Both the position numbers and the translations under genes were made by a program. From NCBI GenBank assembly GCA_038236995.1, contig JBBRZE010000013.1:19172-83171 (forward strand): DNA of 64,000 bases, given 5' to 3'. Origin of the DNA: JAAFHB01 sp038236995. Its GTDB lineage: Bacteria > Bacteroidota > Bacteroidia > Bacteroidales > Prolixibacteraceae. A model generated the notes under the pieces. It did no database searches and was not told the origin of the DNA. It was given only the letters and a program-made list of their open reading frames with translations. Of the stretch, positions 36,901 to 44,930 are shown in pieces; position 1 is the first letter of the stretch, and the number at the start of each line of letters is the position of its first letter.

Positions 36901-38464
36901 TGGTTCCTTTGAGCATTTTCAAAATTAACGTACCTGGAGCAGCAATACCATCTGTCGAAAATTCACCCACCTGAAAAGTTACACCATTTGATGTATACTG
37001 ATAGGCTACCGCGAGAACCTCGTCATTATTAACAGATTGATTTAATGATAAATACCCAAGCTGGCGATTCAGTGTATACTCTGTTGAATCCAATAAACGG
37101 GCATTTTCAATTTTTTCGTAATCGCGTCCTCCCACAAAGTCCTGACCCGCTAACGGACCAAGAACTTCGGTAAGCCGCGCGATATCACGAATTCCGGAGT
37201 AGGTTGTATTCATTTCCTTATAAAGCCCGTTAATGCCATTGCCCGGAAAAACATTAAACGGGAAGGAAAGTCCAGGGGTATCGCCAAAAGCTGGAATACT
37301 CTGATTCTGTTTATTCGTGCCTCGTTCGCCGAGGTCCATCAACGCTAAAATATTCCGCGATTCCTGGAAACGGCTTGACTTATTGGTCACCCATACTTCA
37401 ATCTTATTGATTGTAACCGAAGATTTTATTATAGGCAACTCTGCAAGCGCCTGATCATAGTTTTCGTAAAAATAGTGCCCCAGCAAAAAGTGCCTGTTGG
37501 CATCATATTCCGTAGCATTAATTTCAAACTTCGATTTCTCGGCTCCACCTTCCGTATTAATTACCTTCGTTTCCCCCTTTTGTTGAGAAAAAACGGTCGA
37601 AACTGACAACTTGCCAAATTGCAGATCGGTTTTCACCCCAAAAAGATTTGTTCCACCCCTGATAAGGGTACCCGAAAGTGGCATCGAGACATTGCCCGCT
37701 TCCACATTTTTTACGATATCGTCATCATTTCCAGAATAATCGAGCTTTATTTTATTCTCAAAATCGAAGGTGGCGTCTGTGTTATAATTGAACCTCATTT
37801 TTAAACGGTCACCGATTTGTCCGTCAAGGTTTACATTGATTTTTTGGTTGAAATCGAAGGTCGTATTCCGTTGCATTCTAACCGGTATCGAAGGGTTTTC
37901 GATCCTGTTGCTCCTGATCCCAAGGCTCATCTCTACATAACCTTGTGGTTTGATATTTACGATATTCGAACCAAAAACTTTATTGAATGCCTGTCCACTG
38001 ATCCGGAACTGAGGCAGGAGTTGGGATCGCTGATTCATTGTAGTCTGAGACATTCTATCGCGCCAATACCGGGCGATAGACTCCTGAAGATCGGTTTTCA
38101 TGTATTCCTCGCGGCTGAGAGATAGCGGCAAACGAAAATCAGTAGTTCCAATTTTTTCAGAGATAAGGTAATCGTCCGTAATCGGATCATATTCAATTAA
38201 AGTATGAATATTGGAAGGATTTTTAAGGTAGAGTGCAGATGTATCCTGCGATCCGGATTTTACAAAAATTGGATTGTCTTTAAACGGAAACGGCAGTGGA
38301 CCAATAGTATCCTGACGAATTGTATCCTGAGTTACGATCTGATTTATAAGCAAACCTTCCCCTGTTGATCTTTCCAAGCCAACCATAGCAATACTATCTG
38401 GGGTTAGAGTGGTTATGATCAAAAGAGTAAGAACTGCTGCCGTATTTAATAAAACCCGTCGCAA
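30968..38464 (-). CDS. sprA: SprA, type IX secretion outer-membrane translocon
   Basis: A very large outer-membrane beta-barrel that forms the conduit of the type IX secretion system and is needed for gliding in flavobacteria. 2498 residues, close to known SprA proteins (about 2400). It starts with a signal peptide (RRVLLNTAAVLTLLIITTL), and family landmarks include VEMSLGIRSNRIENP, FEGAKTPINLKSFVGWYTAS and a terminal aromatic barrel strand ending GISFRFTLTQ. It means the cell exports proteins with type IX C-terminal signals. The order ruvA-sprA is conserved in the phylum; gaps of 9 bases to ruvA and 1 base to rnhB indicate an operon. Confidence 0.96.
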   Translation of the reverse strand: MRRVLLNTAAVLTLLIITTLTPDSIAMVGLERSTGEGLLINQIVTQDTIRQDTIGPLPFPFKDNPIFVKSGSQDTSALYLKNPSNIHTLIEYDPITDDYLISEKIGTTDFRLPLSLSREEYMKTDLQESIARYWRDRMSQTTMNQRSQLLPQFRISGQAFNKVFGSNIVNIKPQGYVEMSLGIRSNRIENPSIPVRMQRNTTFDFNQKINVNLDGQIGDRLKMRFNYNTDATFDFENKIKLDYSGNDDDIVKNVEAGNVSMPLSGTLIRGGTNLFGVKTDLQFGKLSVSTVFSQQKGETKVINTEGGAEKSKFEINATEYDANRHFLLGHYFYENYDQALAELPIIKSSVTINKIEVWVTNKSSRFQESRNILALMDLGERGTNKQNQSIPAFGDTPGLSFPFNVFPGNGINGLYKEMNTTYSGIRDIARLTEVLGPLAGQDFVGGRDYEKIENARLLDSTEYTLNRQLGYLSLNQSVNNDEVLAVAYQYTSNGVTFQVGEFSTDGIAAPGTLILKMLKGTNLNPVFKNWQLMMKNIYNINGQRISSEDFKLDVLFKNDAAGSNLNYLPDGPLKEKILLGLMNLDHLNKQLDPYPDGIFDFLERITINSQRGRIIFPVIEPFGSNLELQLNGDANAIKKYVFRSLYDKTKTVAEQDAEKNKFRIIGSYKGSSNSEISLDALNIARGSVKVLAGGRQLQEDVDFIVDYTQGKVKIINQGLLESGTPISISTESQDLFSMQQKTMIGTHLNYEFSKNFNLGATMMYLHEKPLYQKVNYGEDPISNLMLGLNASYNSTSGMITRMVNALPFLKTKEESKIAIEAEWARLYPGHSKVISKEGAAYIDDFEGAKTPINLKSFVGWYTASVPQSNELFPEGNLVNDLSSGYNRALLSWYIIDPFMQRRTAPSYLSNEHKLDDHRVREVFQQEIYPLRQTPAGQPTNIPTLDLSFYPSERGSYNYDVAPTGYSSGVDQNGLLKSPETRWGGIMRKIETSDFEAANVEYIEFWLMDPFAMDSVGNPNPGGDLYFNLGNVSEDVLRDGRKSFEQGLPVDGTSATTDVSNWGRISKQQSLVKAFDNSPAARVNQDVGLDGLSSKDEGTFFSNFINNLSNVVTDTKALGIAKADPSSDDYHYFRGSNYDTEKKDLLERYKFYARTEGNSPTSEQSPESYPTAATSIPDVEDINDDNTLNETEAYYQYHLRIDRANMVMGKNYITDIKVDSVTLKSGNPSNITWYQFKIPVSSPDKVYGAINDFRSIRFMRIFLKGWQKPVVMRFASLDLVRTNWRRYDRDLTEDLSLPSPGTQFEISAVNIEENSTKKPVNYVLPPGVSRVIDPSNAQLTQLNEQSMVLRTVDLQPGDARAAYKTMQIDMRRYKTLKLEVHAEQMENTTLKDEDLYLFVRLGSDFQYNYYEYEIPLKLTPQGVYLNENDSDRVKVWPSANHVYIPLDLLPQLKLDRNSKMRTAGSVITLGDIYEQIHTGVNNNKNRIKVKGNPDLSQIEVGMIGIRNKKGKTLGPKSVEVWVNELRLTDFEEKGGWAAIGRISGNLADLGTYSFAGRMTTTGFGSIDSKMGQRSFDDSHEYDISTNLELGKFFKPESGVKIPLYIGISKSVATPEFSPLDNDVKLKDALDNAGSSHERDSIRRISQNFTSRKSINLTNVQIDKPNKTGDPKIYDLSNFSLTYSHNLYEHGDINTILEQTVNTRTLLNYNFISRPVPIDPFKNIKFLKSPALTIVRDFNLNFMPSQLSFRSDLNRTSSTVQYRNITNPAFILPKSFLKDFIWNRYYDFRFDLTRGLKIDFSAVNSSRIDEPLGAMDKNLPGYQARRDTIWQSILDGGRNTHYHHTWNITYTIPINKLPLLDWTSSSVIYQAGYDWDVAPITKSDYVIGNIISNSRAIQLNGQADFIRLYNRVPYLKKVNQKYGEFSRGRRDAQTRGQNAPISTTAPTKFRDGNALLKKNTPQSIFHKLGTANVTVSVTDEKGKVINGQTKIVNENRVMFTPSIDCAKAVVEVTGLKDKDLKESLHLDEYLARFLMMLYNINVSYTENSGTGLYGYLPGTNFLGSSNYQGADGNTSLAPGLPFIMGHQDASFGQKAAERGWISTDTILNKPYMLSKNTRLNIRAKLVPIPDLKIDINANRSFSSNSSEFLIHDSQNGWGSFNKSYNGNFTMSIISIGSSFEKLGKSAVQDSKVWSQFSQNREIIARRLDQSRVANPDFGYAPGSVNPATGYPAGYGPSAQEVLIPAFLAAYSGTSAEKVSLTPFPSAKFMMPNWRIQYSGVVNKIKGLKDVMKSMSITHDYRSTYSVGSYISNLNYQTENDGFSYVLNAQNNFLPKYDIATININETFNPLFDIDITWLNNVTSRFEYRKTRNVMLSLTNNQAMELYNNEASLGLGYRFENMKMFIKTKSSQKALNNDLNVRADVTYGKNKTVLRKLIEENNQTTAGQESFSVKFSADYNLSEVFIVRLFYDRILNSPFISNAYRTTNANFGISFRFTLTQ

Positions 38465-38473
38465 TATATTTTA

Positions 38474-39055
38474 TTAAAAACTTTTTAATGCAATTTTGAG
38501 AAGTTGTTCTACAGTTAGGCCAGGCTGTGCAGCAATAATTTGATCCAACGAATTTTCGACCGCTTTTTTATTGAATCCAAGCATTTCGAGTGCACTCAAG
38601 GCTTCATTTCTTACCACCGAATCGCCCGTTTTGAAAATTTTATCCGAAGCGACTCCCTTACCCACTTTATCTTTAAGTTCAATTATAACACGTTGAGCTG
38701 TCTTGGCTCCAATCCCCTTAATACTTTTCAAGAGATTCACATTCTCAGTTAGAATAGCATTACGTAAATCATCAGGAAGATAGGATGATAGCATCATAAT
38801 TGCGATGGCAGCTCCAATTCCGTTTACTGAGATCAGCATCCTGAAAAAATCACGTTCGTCCTTATCGGCAAAGCCATACAGTAATTGAGCATCCTCACGA
38901 ACTACCTGATGAAGATATAACTTACTGTTCTCATTACCGTTTATACGGGAATAGGTATTGACGGAGATGTGTAAAAAGTAGCCAATTCCGCCAGCCTCGA
39001 CAACAACCCCTGCAGGGGTTAATCCGGATATTGTTCCTTTGATAAATTCGTACAT
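38474..39055 (-). CDS. ruvA: Holliday junction DNA helicase subunit RuvA
   Basis: Binds Holliday junctions and loads RuvB. 193 residues: N-terminal OB fold (MYEFIKGTISGLTPAGVVVEAGG), helix-hairpin-helix segments (LISVNGIGAAIAIMML and LKSIKGIGAKTAQRVIIELKDK) and C-terminal RuvB-binding domain (EALSALEMLGFNKKAVENSLDQI). First gene of the operon with sprA and rnhB. Confidence 0.97.
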   Translation of the reverse strand: MYEFIKGTISGLTPAGVVVEAGGIGYFLHISVNTYSRINGNENSKLYLHQVVREDAQLLYGFADKDERDFFRMLISVNGIGAAIAIMMLSSYLPDDLRNAILTENVNLLKSIKGIGAKTAQRVIIELKDKVGKGVASDKIFKTGDSVVRNEALSALEMLGFNKKAVENSLDQIIAAQPGLTVEQLLKIALKSF

Positions 39056-39512
39056 AGAATATAAAAAATCTCCTAATTAATTTAAAACCAATATCCTATT
39101 TCTTAATACAAAACAGGTTCCACCTAGAATCATTTGTTTTGTACTTTTCATAATTCGACACAAAATTTTAACAATTTTAGTGCAACACTTCAAAAGTACA
39201 AATAAAAACGATTACGCAATATCATTATTACGGTGATTATAACTTAAAGATACAAACCATAACGTTTTAGTTGCGAAGCTGAATGATATCCCATAAAGTG
39301 TTGTTTATGAAAGTTTGTTTCCCTGCTTATTCGATGAGCCAACTTATTGAATAAGTAGTTACGTTTTGAACCCGATAGGCATTGAATGAAACACACTATA
39401 ATTCAATGATCCTGAATTCATAATCAACTTTAATCAAAATCATCACAAACACTGATTACGCAAAATTCACTATTTTGTTCTACTTTTGCTGATTCGCTGA
39501 TCGGTTTGTGAG
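39056..39512. other. Gene-free stretch between ruvA and the HTCS gene
   Basis: 457 bases between divergent genes, A/T-rich. It contains a weak inverted repeat CTTATTC (39326-39332) / GAATAAG (39349-39355) and, near its end, a candidate -7 box TACTTTTG at 39481-39488, 25 bases before the HTCS start. No gene was seen. Confidence 0.5.
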
Positions 39513-42500
39513 ATGCTTAAAAACATTATTCTTTCCATATTATTCCTTGTATTTTCGGATCCGCTCATTGCCGAATTCATAACAAATGTGCATTCCATTT
39601 CTCGTCGCGAGGGCCTTTCAAACGGCGCAGTGAATACAATTGTGAAGGATGCCGAAGGGTATATCTGGTTTGGAACATGGAATGGACTTAACAGATACAA
39701 CGGTAGCAATATCGTTACCTACCTCCCGGGAAGCAGTTCAAATTCCATTCACAATCATGTAATCAGGGAATTGTATCCTACAGCTGCAGGACCCATCTGG
39801 ATGCTGACGAACAAAGGCCTGGGGCTTTACGACAATGTTCACGATCGGTTTACCTCATATTTTGCACAGGAATCGGAACAGGTGAATTACGAAAACGACA
39901 TCGCCATTACGCACTCCGATAGCTATGGAACGCTTGCCTCTGTATTTGGGCGCGGTGTTTTCAGATTCGACAGCATTACAAAGCAATTCAGTAAAATTAC
40001 CTTTGATAAAACTTCACTACCGGCTTCACTGGGAATTAAAAGAATTCATCTGGTTAATAACCTTGCGTACTCCATCACCGGAACCGGTCATTTGATGAAA
40101 ATATCGGGTAACCGGCTTGAAGAGCTGCTGAAAATTCCTTTTAGCGGAAATTTGTCCTCCTCAATTTCGATTTTTATTAATCAACGCCCGTTGATATTAA
40201 TAACCCAACGTTCCGGGGCTGCTCTTATGGTCGACCTTACAACAATGAAAGTATTGCCGCTTACAATTCAGGATGACATAATTACGTCTTTCTCTCTTTC
40301 GAAAGTAAAAGACAGACTTTGGGTTGGTACTGAAAAGGGCAAAATATACAGTTTCGATGTCCTGACCCACGTATTCGAAGCGTACAACATTCTTTCTGAT
40401 CCATTGCTACGAAATCCAATTGCATCCAGAATATTAAGTATTTACGAAACCGACTCTGATGTCTTGTGGATTGGTACCGATGGAAATGGTGTGTACACGC
40501 TAAAACTAACAGAATTCCCGAGCAAGAGCTTGTCATCAAACCAGTTAACTTATCCTATTGTAAGAAGCATTCTCGTAACCCGTAAAAGAGATGTGCTGAT
40601 AGGCACAAAAGGTGGCGGGATTGACGTTTTTGATACCAACGGAAAACACGTCAGAGATATATCTTCTAAAAATGGCCTAAGTAACAATTCCGTGCTTTCG
40701 CTTCTTGAGCACGATGACGGATCGATATGGGTTGGCACAGACGGGAAAGGGGTGGACATTATTTCGCCTGATTACCAGACGATTCGAAACTTTCCGCGCG
40801 ATTTTAAAGTACCCAGCCTCGTGGATTTTGGTTCGGTGTACCGCATTCTCGAAGACAGCGATCAGCGGATTTACCTTGGAACCAGTGGTTCAGGGGTGAT
40901 TATGATTGAGTTAGATAAAAAAAGTGGTGTCATGCCTGTTAGTTGCGAACAATTGATACTCGATCCTGACATTGTTATTCCGGGACAGCAAAAACAGATT
41001 GTATATGCGCTGACGGAAGAAAAAGCAGGAATAATATGGATCGGGACAAGAGGTCTGGGAGTATATCGTTACAACACAATTACAAAGCGGGTCATGGCAC
41101 AGTATTCCACTACTTCGCATCCCAATCTTGTTATAAATGACGATATCCTTTCGCTGTTTACCAGCCAGACAGGTCACATCTGGGCAGGTAGCAGCAATGG
41201 AATTTTCAATATATTGCCACTTTCGAACGATTCGGTGCAGGTGGTTCCGTTAAAGATTCAATCCGATCTTTCAAACACAAGCATTCATGCACTTCAGCGC
41301 GATAATCTTGGAGGTTTGTGGGTTACGACCAACCAGGGGATTTCATTAATCGACAGCAGCCGAAACAATATACGGAGTTTCAATGTGAACGACGGTTTAA
41401 TCAATGATGAATACAGCGACGGCGCTTCCTATTTCGATAAGAAAACCGGCAAGCTTTATGCCGGAGGAACATTGGGAGTCGATATTATTCAAACAGATGA
41501 GATCAAGTTCTCATCCTATTTCCCCCCCATTGCTATTAATCAACTTTTGATCAGGAACCTTCAAGCTGAAATAGAAACCGAAAGCGTGCTGACCAGCCGC
41601 ATTAACCATCAGAAAAATATAAAGCTGAAATACAACCAAAACTCGCTCACATTCTACGTCTCACCACTTGCTTACCGGGGACAGGAACGTTACAAAATTT
41701 CGTTTCGGCTGATGAATGCGAATGACGAATGGACCATCAATCCACATAACCAACCCATCAATTTTTCGAACCTGGCACCTGGTAAGTACACACTTCAATT
41801 GCGTGTAAGTGATGAGAACGGTAACTGGTCGAAGAACATCCGGGAAATTGAAATCGTAATTGATCCTCCGTTCTGGTTAACATCATGGGCAATTGCCGGT
41901 TATATCTTCCTGGTTATCGCCATTCAGCTTTTAATATTCGCTGGTTATCGCCGGCGTGCAGATCGTAAAAAAGAGTTAGTTCTGCAGGAATTTCAAAAGA
42001 AGAAAGACGAAGAACTGCAAGGTTATAAAATTGAGTTCTTTACCAATGTGGCCCATGAATTTCGGACGCCGCTTACCCTTATCACTTCGCATATTCATGC
42101 CTTACTCGAAGATCCCCAACTAACGATTGAAAACCCGCGCCTTTTAAAAGTCTACAACAACAGCATTAAGCTGCAGAAACTGGTGCTTGAAATTATGCAG
42201 TTCAGAAAACTGGAAAAGGGAAAAGAACCTCTTAATATTCAACTTACAAAACCGGTTGAACTTATTCGTGAAGTTTTTTCAGATCTTGAACTATTAGCGC
42301 AACAAAGAAATATCGCCTGCGAAGTCATTACAACAAATGCTGCAATTGAATTCAAAACAGATGCAGATAAGTTTCAGCGAATCGTTACAAATTTGATTTC
42401 GAATGCAATCAAATACAATAAACCGGGCGGCTTTGCAAAAGCGAACATTCAATCTTATAAATCTACGTTGATTGTTGAAATTGAAGACAATGGAGTTGGT

Positions 42501-43568
42501 GTAAATCCAGCATATATGCATCGTGTATTCGAGCCCTTCGGCGTCTCTTCCGCTACACGAAAGGGAAGTTTTCCAGGATACCGCTCTACTGGTCTTGGCC
42601 TTGCGGTCACAAAGGGGCTGGTTGAACTGCTCAAAGGAACTATCAATTTCGAAAGCAGGGAAAATGAAGGAACCAAATTTACCTGTGTATTTCCTGACAT
42701 ACACGAATTAAGCTCAATACCAGCATTTAACGAACCGACAGAGGAATTGGATGAGATCAACTTTATGGACGAAACGAGTCCTGATCAAGAAACCGGAAAT
42801 TCAGAAATTTTGGCAGGGAAACCACAAATCCTGCTCGTGGATGATGAACCTGAAATCCTTGGTTTGCTAAGCGATTTTCTGCAAACAGATTATAGCATCC
42901 TATTTGCAACGAATGGTCGCGAAGCGTATGAAAAAGTTTTATCCGATCAACCCGATCTGGTTGTTTCGGATGTGATGATGCCTGAAATGGATGGCATTGA
43001 ACTCTGCGGCATGTTGCGCGACAATTTTGATACCAGCCATCTGCCAATTATCCTTCTTACTGCCAAAGCTGAAATTGAGGACCGGATTGCCGGATTGAAA
43101 GCCGGTGCCGATTCCTATATCCCAAAACCATTTCATCCTGAACATCTGAAAGTCCGGATCGAAAAGCTCCTTAAATTAAGGTACAACATCAGGCATCATT
43201 TTGGCACACGGGATAGCAATCTCACACTCGTGGCGAAGATCCCGGACCCGTTTTTTCAGAAGTTAATCAGTTATATCGACGAAAACATCGATGATGAGAC
43301 GCTTTCGTCCGAAACACTTTGCGATAAACTGGCCATCAGTAAGTCATCACTCTACAATAAAACACGGTCAATACTCGGAACCACTCCAAACAGTATGATC
43401 AATCAGCGCCGTTTAAGCAAAGCTGTAATTCTTCTTCGATCAACCACATTAACGGTAAGCGAAATCATCGACCAGACCGGCATTGCCAGCAGAACGCATT
43501 TCTACGCGCTGTTTAATAAGGCATATGGCTGCTCACCTTCCGATTACAGAAACAAGGCAGGAGAATAA
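39513..43568 (+). CDS. Hybrid two-component system regulator (HTCS) of the PUL
   Basis: A single-chain sensor, kinase and transcription factor of polysaccharide utilisation loci. In 1351 residues: signal peptide (1-20), two seven-bladed propellers built of Reg_prop repeats (IWFGTWNGLNRYNG, WIGTDGNGVY, WVGTDGKGVD, WIGTRGLGVYRYN), a Y_Y_Y domain (about 690-780), a membrane helix (about 789-810), HisKA with His848 in NVAHEFRTPL, HATPase with NLISNAIKYN, EDNGVGV and GLGLA, a receiver domain with phospho-Asp1153 in VVSDVMMPEMDG, and a C-terminal AraC-type helix-turn-helix. It stands directly before the PUL genes on the same strand and very probably activates them upon binding an oligosaccharide in the periplasm. 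Confidence 0.95.
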   Translation: MLKNIILSILFLVFSDPLIAEFITNVHSISRREGLSNGAVNTIVKDAEGYIWFGTWNGLNRYNGSNIVTYLPGSSSNSIHNHVIRELYPTAAGPIWMLTNKGLGLYDNVHDRFTSYFAQESEQVNYENDIAITHSDSYGTLASVFGRGVFRFDSITKQFSKITFDKTSLPASLGIKRIHLVNNLAYSITGTGHLMKISGNRLEELLKIPFSGNLSSSISIFINQRPLILITQRSGAALMVDLTTMKVLPLTIQDDIITSFSLSKVKDRLWVGTEKGKIYSFDVLTHVFEAYNILSDPLLRNPIASRILSIYETDSDVLWIGTDGNGVYTLKLTEFPSKSLSSNQLTYPIVRSILVTRKRDVLIGTKGGGIDVFDTNGKHVRDISSKNGLSNNSVLSLLEHDDGSIWVGTDGKGVDIISPDYQTIRNFPRDFKVPSLVDFGSVYRILEDSDQRIYLGTSGSGVIMIELDKKSGVMPVSCEQLILDPDIVIPGQQKQIVYALTEEKAGIIWIGTRGLGVYRYNTITKRVMAQYSTTSHPNLVINDDILSLFTSQTGHIWAGSSNGIFNILPLSNDSVQVVPLKIQSDLSNTSIHALQRDNLGGLWVTTNQGISLIDSSRNNIRSFNVNDGLINDEYSDGASYFDKKTGKLYAGGTLGVDIIQTDEIKFSSYFPPIAINQLLIRNLQAEIETESVLTSRINHQKNIKLKYNQNSLTFYVSPLAYRGQERYKISFRLMNANDEWTINPHNQPINFSNLAPGKYTLQLRVSDENGNWSKNIREIEIVIDPPFWLTSWAIAGYIFLVIAIQLLIFAGYRRRADRKKELVLQEFQKKKDEELQGYKIEFFTNVAHEFRTPLTLITSHIHALLEDPQLTIENPRLLKVYNNSIKLQKLVLEIMQFRKLEKGKEPLNIQLTKPVELIREVFSDLELLAQQRNIACEVITTNAAIEFKTDADKFQRIVTNLISNAIKYNKPGGFAKANIQSYKSTLIVEIEDNGVGVNPAYMHRVFEPFGVSSATRKGSFPGYRSTGLGLAVTKGLVELLKGTINFESRENEGTKFTCVFPDIHELSSIPAFNEPTEELDEINFMDETSPDQETGNSEILAGKPQILLVDDEPEILGLLSDFLQTDYSILFATNGREAYEKVLSDQPDLVVSDVMMPEMDGIELCGMLRDNFDTSHLPIILLTAKAEIEDRIAGLKAGADSYIPKPFHPEHLKVRIEKLLKLRYNIRHHFGTRDSNLTLVAKIPDPFFQKLISYIDENIDDETLSSETLCDKLAISKSSLYNKTRSILGTTPNSMINQRRLSKAVILLRSTTLTVSEIIDQTGIASRTHFYALFNKAYGCSPSDYRNKAGE

Positions 43569-43587
43569 TTTCAACAATTTGGTGCAT

Positions 43588-43629
43588 CATCCCACCGTAG
43601 AGATGAAACATCCCACCGTGGAGGTGAAA
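43588..43629. repeat. 21-bp direct repeat, two copies
   Basis: CATCCCACCGTAGAGATGAAA (43588-43608) is followed directly by a second copy (43609-43629) with two changes (GTGGAGGTG for GTAGAGATG). Both changes keep a small inverted pair CACC/GGTG in the second copy. It lies in the 209-base gap between the HTCS gene and the GH130 gene; a regulatory role is possible but unproven. Confidence 0.6.
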
Positions 43630-43777
43630 TAGTTTCAGGCAATATAACTACTCCCAAAAACCCGTTCTCCTACCAAAAGGCCCATCATTTGCACCATACA
43701 GGACACAATCAGGAACCGAACGGACACAGGTCCGGCCAATTCAATTGTAGTTTTGTGAACTACTAAACAGATAAATA

Positions 43778-44821
43778 ATGGACATTTCAAACCGCTTTAC
43801 TCAAAACCCGCTTCTTCGTCCGTCGGATCTTAAACCTGGAATTGAAGGAATGGAAATCGTTTGCCTGTTAAACCCGGGTGTTTTTCAGTTTGAAGGAAAA
43901 ATTTGGTTGCTGCTTCGTGTTGCTGAGAGACCTAAACAAATTGAAGGCAAAATCAGCTTTCCGGTATACAATAACGAGGGCAAAATTGAAATTCTAAGTT
44001 TCGATAAAAACGATCCCGATCTCGACGCGACCGATCCACGCATTATCAACTATAAGAAAAAAGATTACCTCACAACACTCTCTTATTTGCGCCTTGTTTG
44101 CAGCGATGATGGAATTCATTTTCACGAACCGGTAGGTTATCCTCCCATATTTGGTAAAGGCGAACTGGAAACTTTTGGTATTGAAGACTGCCGCGTTGCC
44201 ACGATGAAATACGAATTCTGCCTGTCGTTTACCGAAGTATCCGAATTTGGGGTTGGTGTCGGATTGATCCGGACCAACGACTGGAAGAATTTCAAACGCG
44301 AAGGGATGATCTTCCCTCCTCATAATAAGGATTGCGCGATATTCGACGAAAAGATCAACGGGAAATACTTCGCACTGCATCGCCCGAGCAGCCCCGAACT
44401 GGGCGGTAACTATATCTGGCTGGCCGAATCACCCGATCTGATTCACTGGGGACAACACAAGTGCATTGCCACTGTGCGTCCAGGTATGTGGGATTCGAAA
44501 CGTGTCGGTGCAGGCGGAGCACCCATCAGGACAGAAAAAGGGTGGCTCGAAATATATCATGGCGCAAATAGCGATCATCGTTATTGCCTTGGTGCAATAC
44601 TACTTGATATCAACGATCCATCAAAAGTACTGGCACGAAGCGTTGAGCCGATCATGGAACCTATTGAAACGTACGAACAAACCGGATTTTTCGGGAATGT
44701 TGTATTTACCAATGGCCATTACGTGAAAGGCGACGATATCTTCATGTATTACGGTGCAAGTGATGAAGTGATCTGCGGTACAAGGCTTTCCATTTCTCAA
44801 ATACTTTCGACCTTAGTTTAA
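43778..44821 (+). CDS. GH130-family glycoside phosphorylase
   Basis: Cytoplasmic phosphorylase that splits beta-mannosides (for example beta-1,4-mannosyl-glucose, -GlcNAc or mannobiose) with phosphate, giving mannose 1-phosphate. 347 residues with a five-bladed propeller pattern; NPGVFQFEGKIWLLLRVAER near the N-terminus, ATDPRIINYKKKDYLTTLSYLR with the conserved Asp-Pro-Arg, and MWDSKRVGAGGAPIRTEKGWLEIYHG later in the chain. No signal peptide, so it acts on sugar brought in by the MFS permease of the same locus. Subfamily and exact substrate cannot be fixed by eye. Confidence 0.9.
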   Translation: MDISNRFTQNPLLRPSDLKPGIEGMEIVCLLNPGVFQFEGKIWLLLRVAERPKQIEGKISFPVYNNEGKIEILSFDKNDPDLDATDPRIINYKKKDYLTTLSYLRLVCSDDGIHFHEPVGYPPIFGKGELETFGIEDCRVATMKYEFCLSFTEVSEFGVGVGLIRTNDWKNFKREGMIFPPHNKDCAIFDEKINGKYFALHRPSSPELGGNYIWLAESPDLIHWGQHKCIATVRPGMWDSKRVGAGGAPIRTEKGWLEIYHGANSDHRYCLGAILLDINDPSKVLARSVEPIMEPIETYEQTGFFGNVVFTNGHYVKGDDIFMYYGASDEVICGTRLSISQILSTLV

Positions 44822-44930
44822 CTGTTGTTCCTAAAATTGAATGCAAAAAGTCGTCGCTGCGATGAAAGCCTGAACCGATGTTCAACGCAGTAATTGTACT
44901 TCTTCTCACCTATTGCAAAAATAGCTTCAT

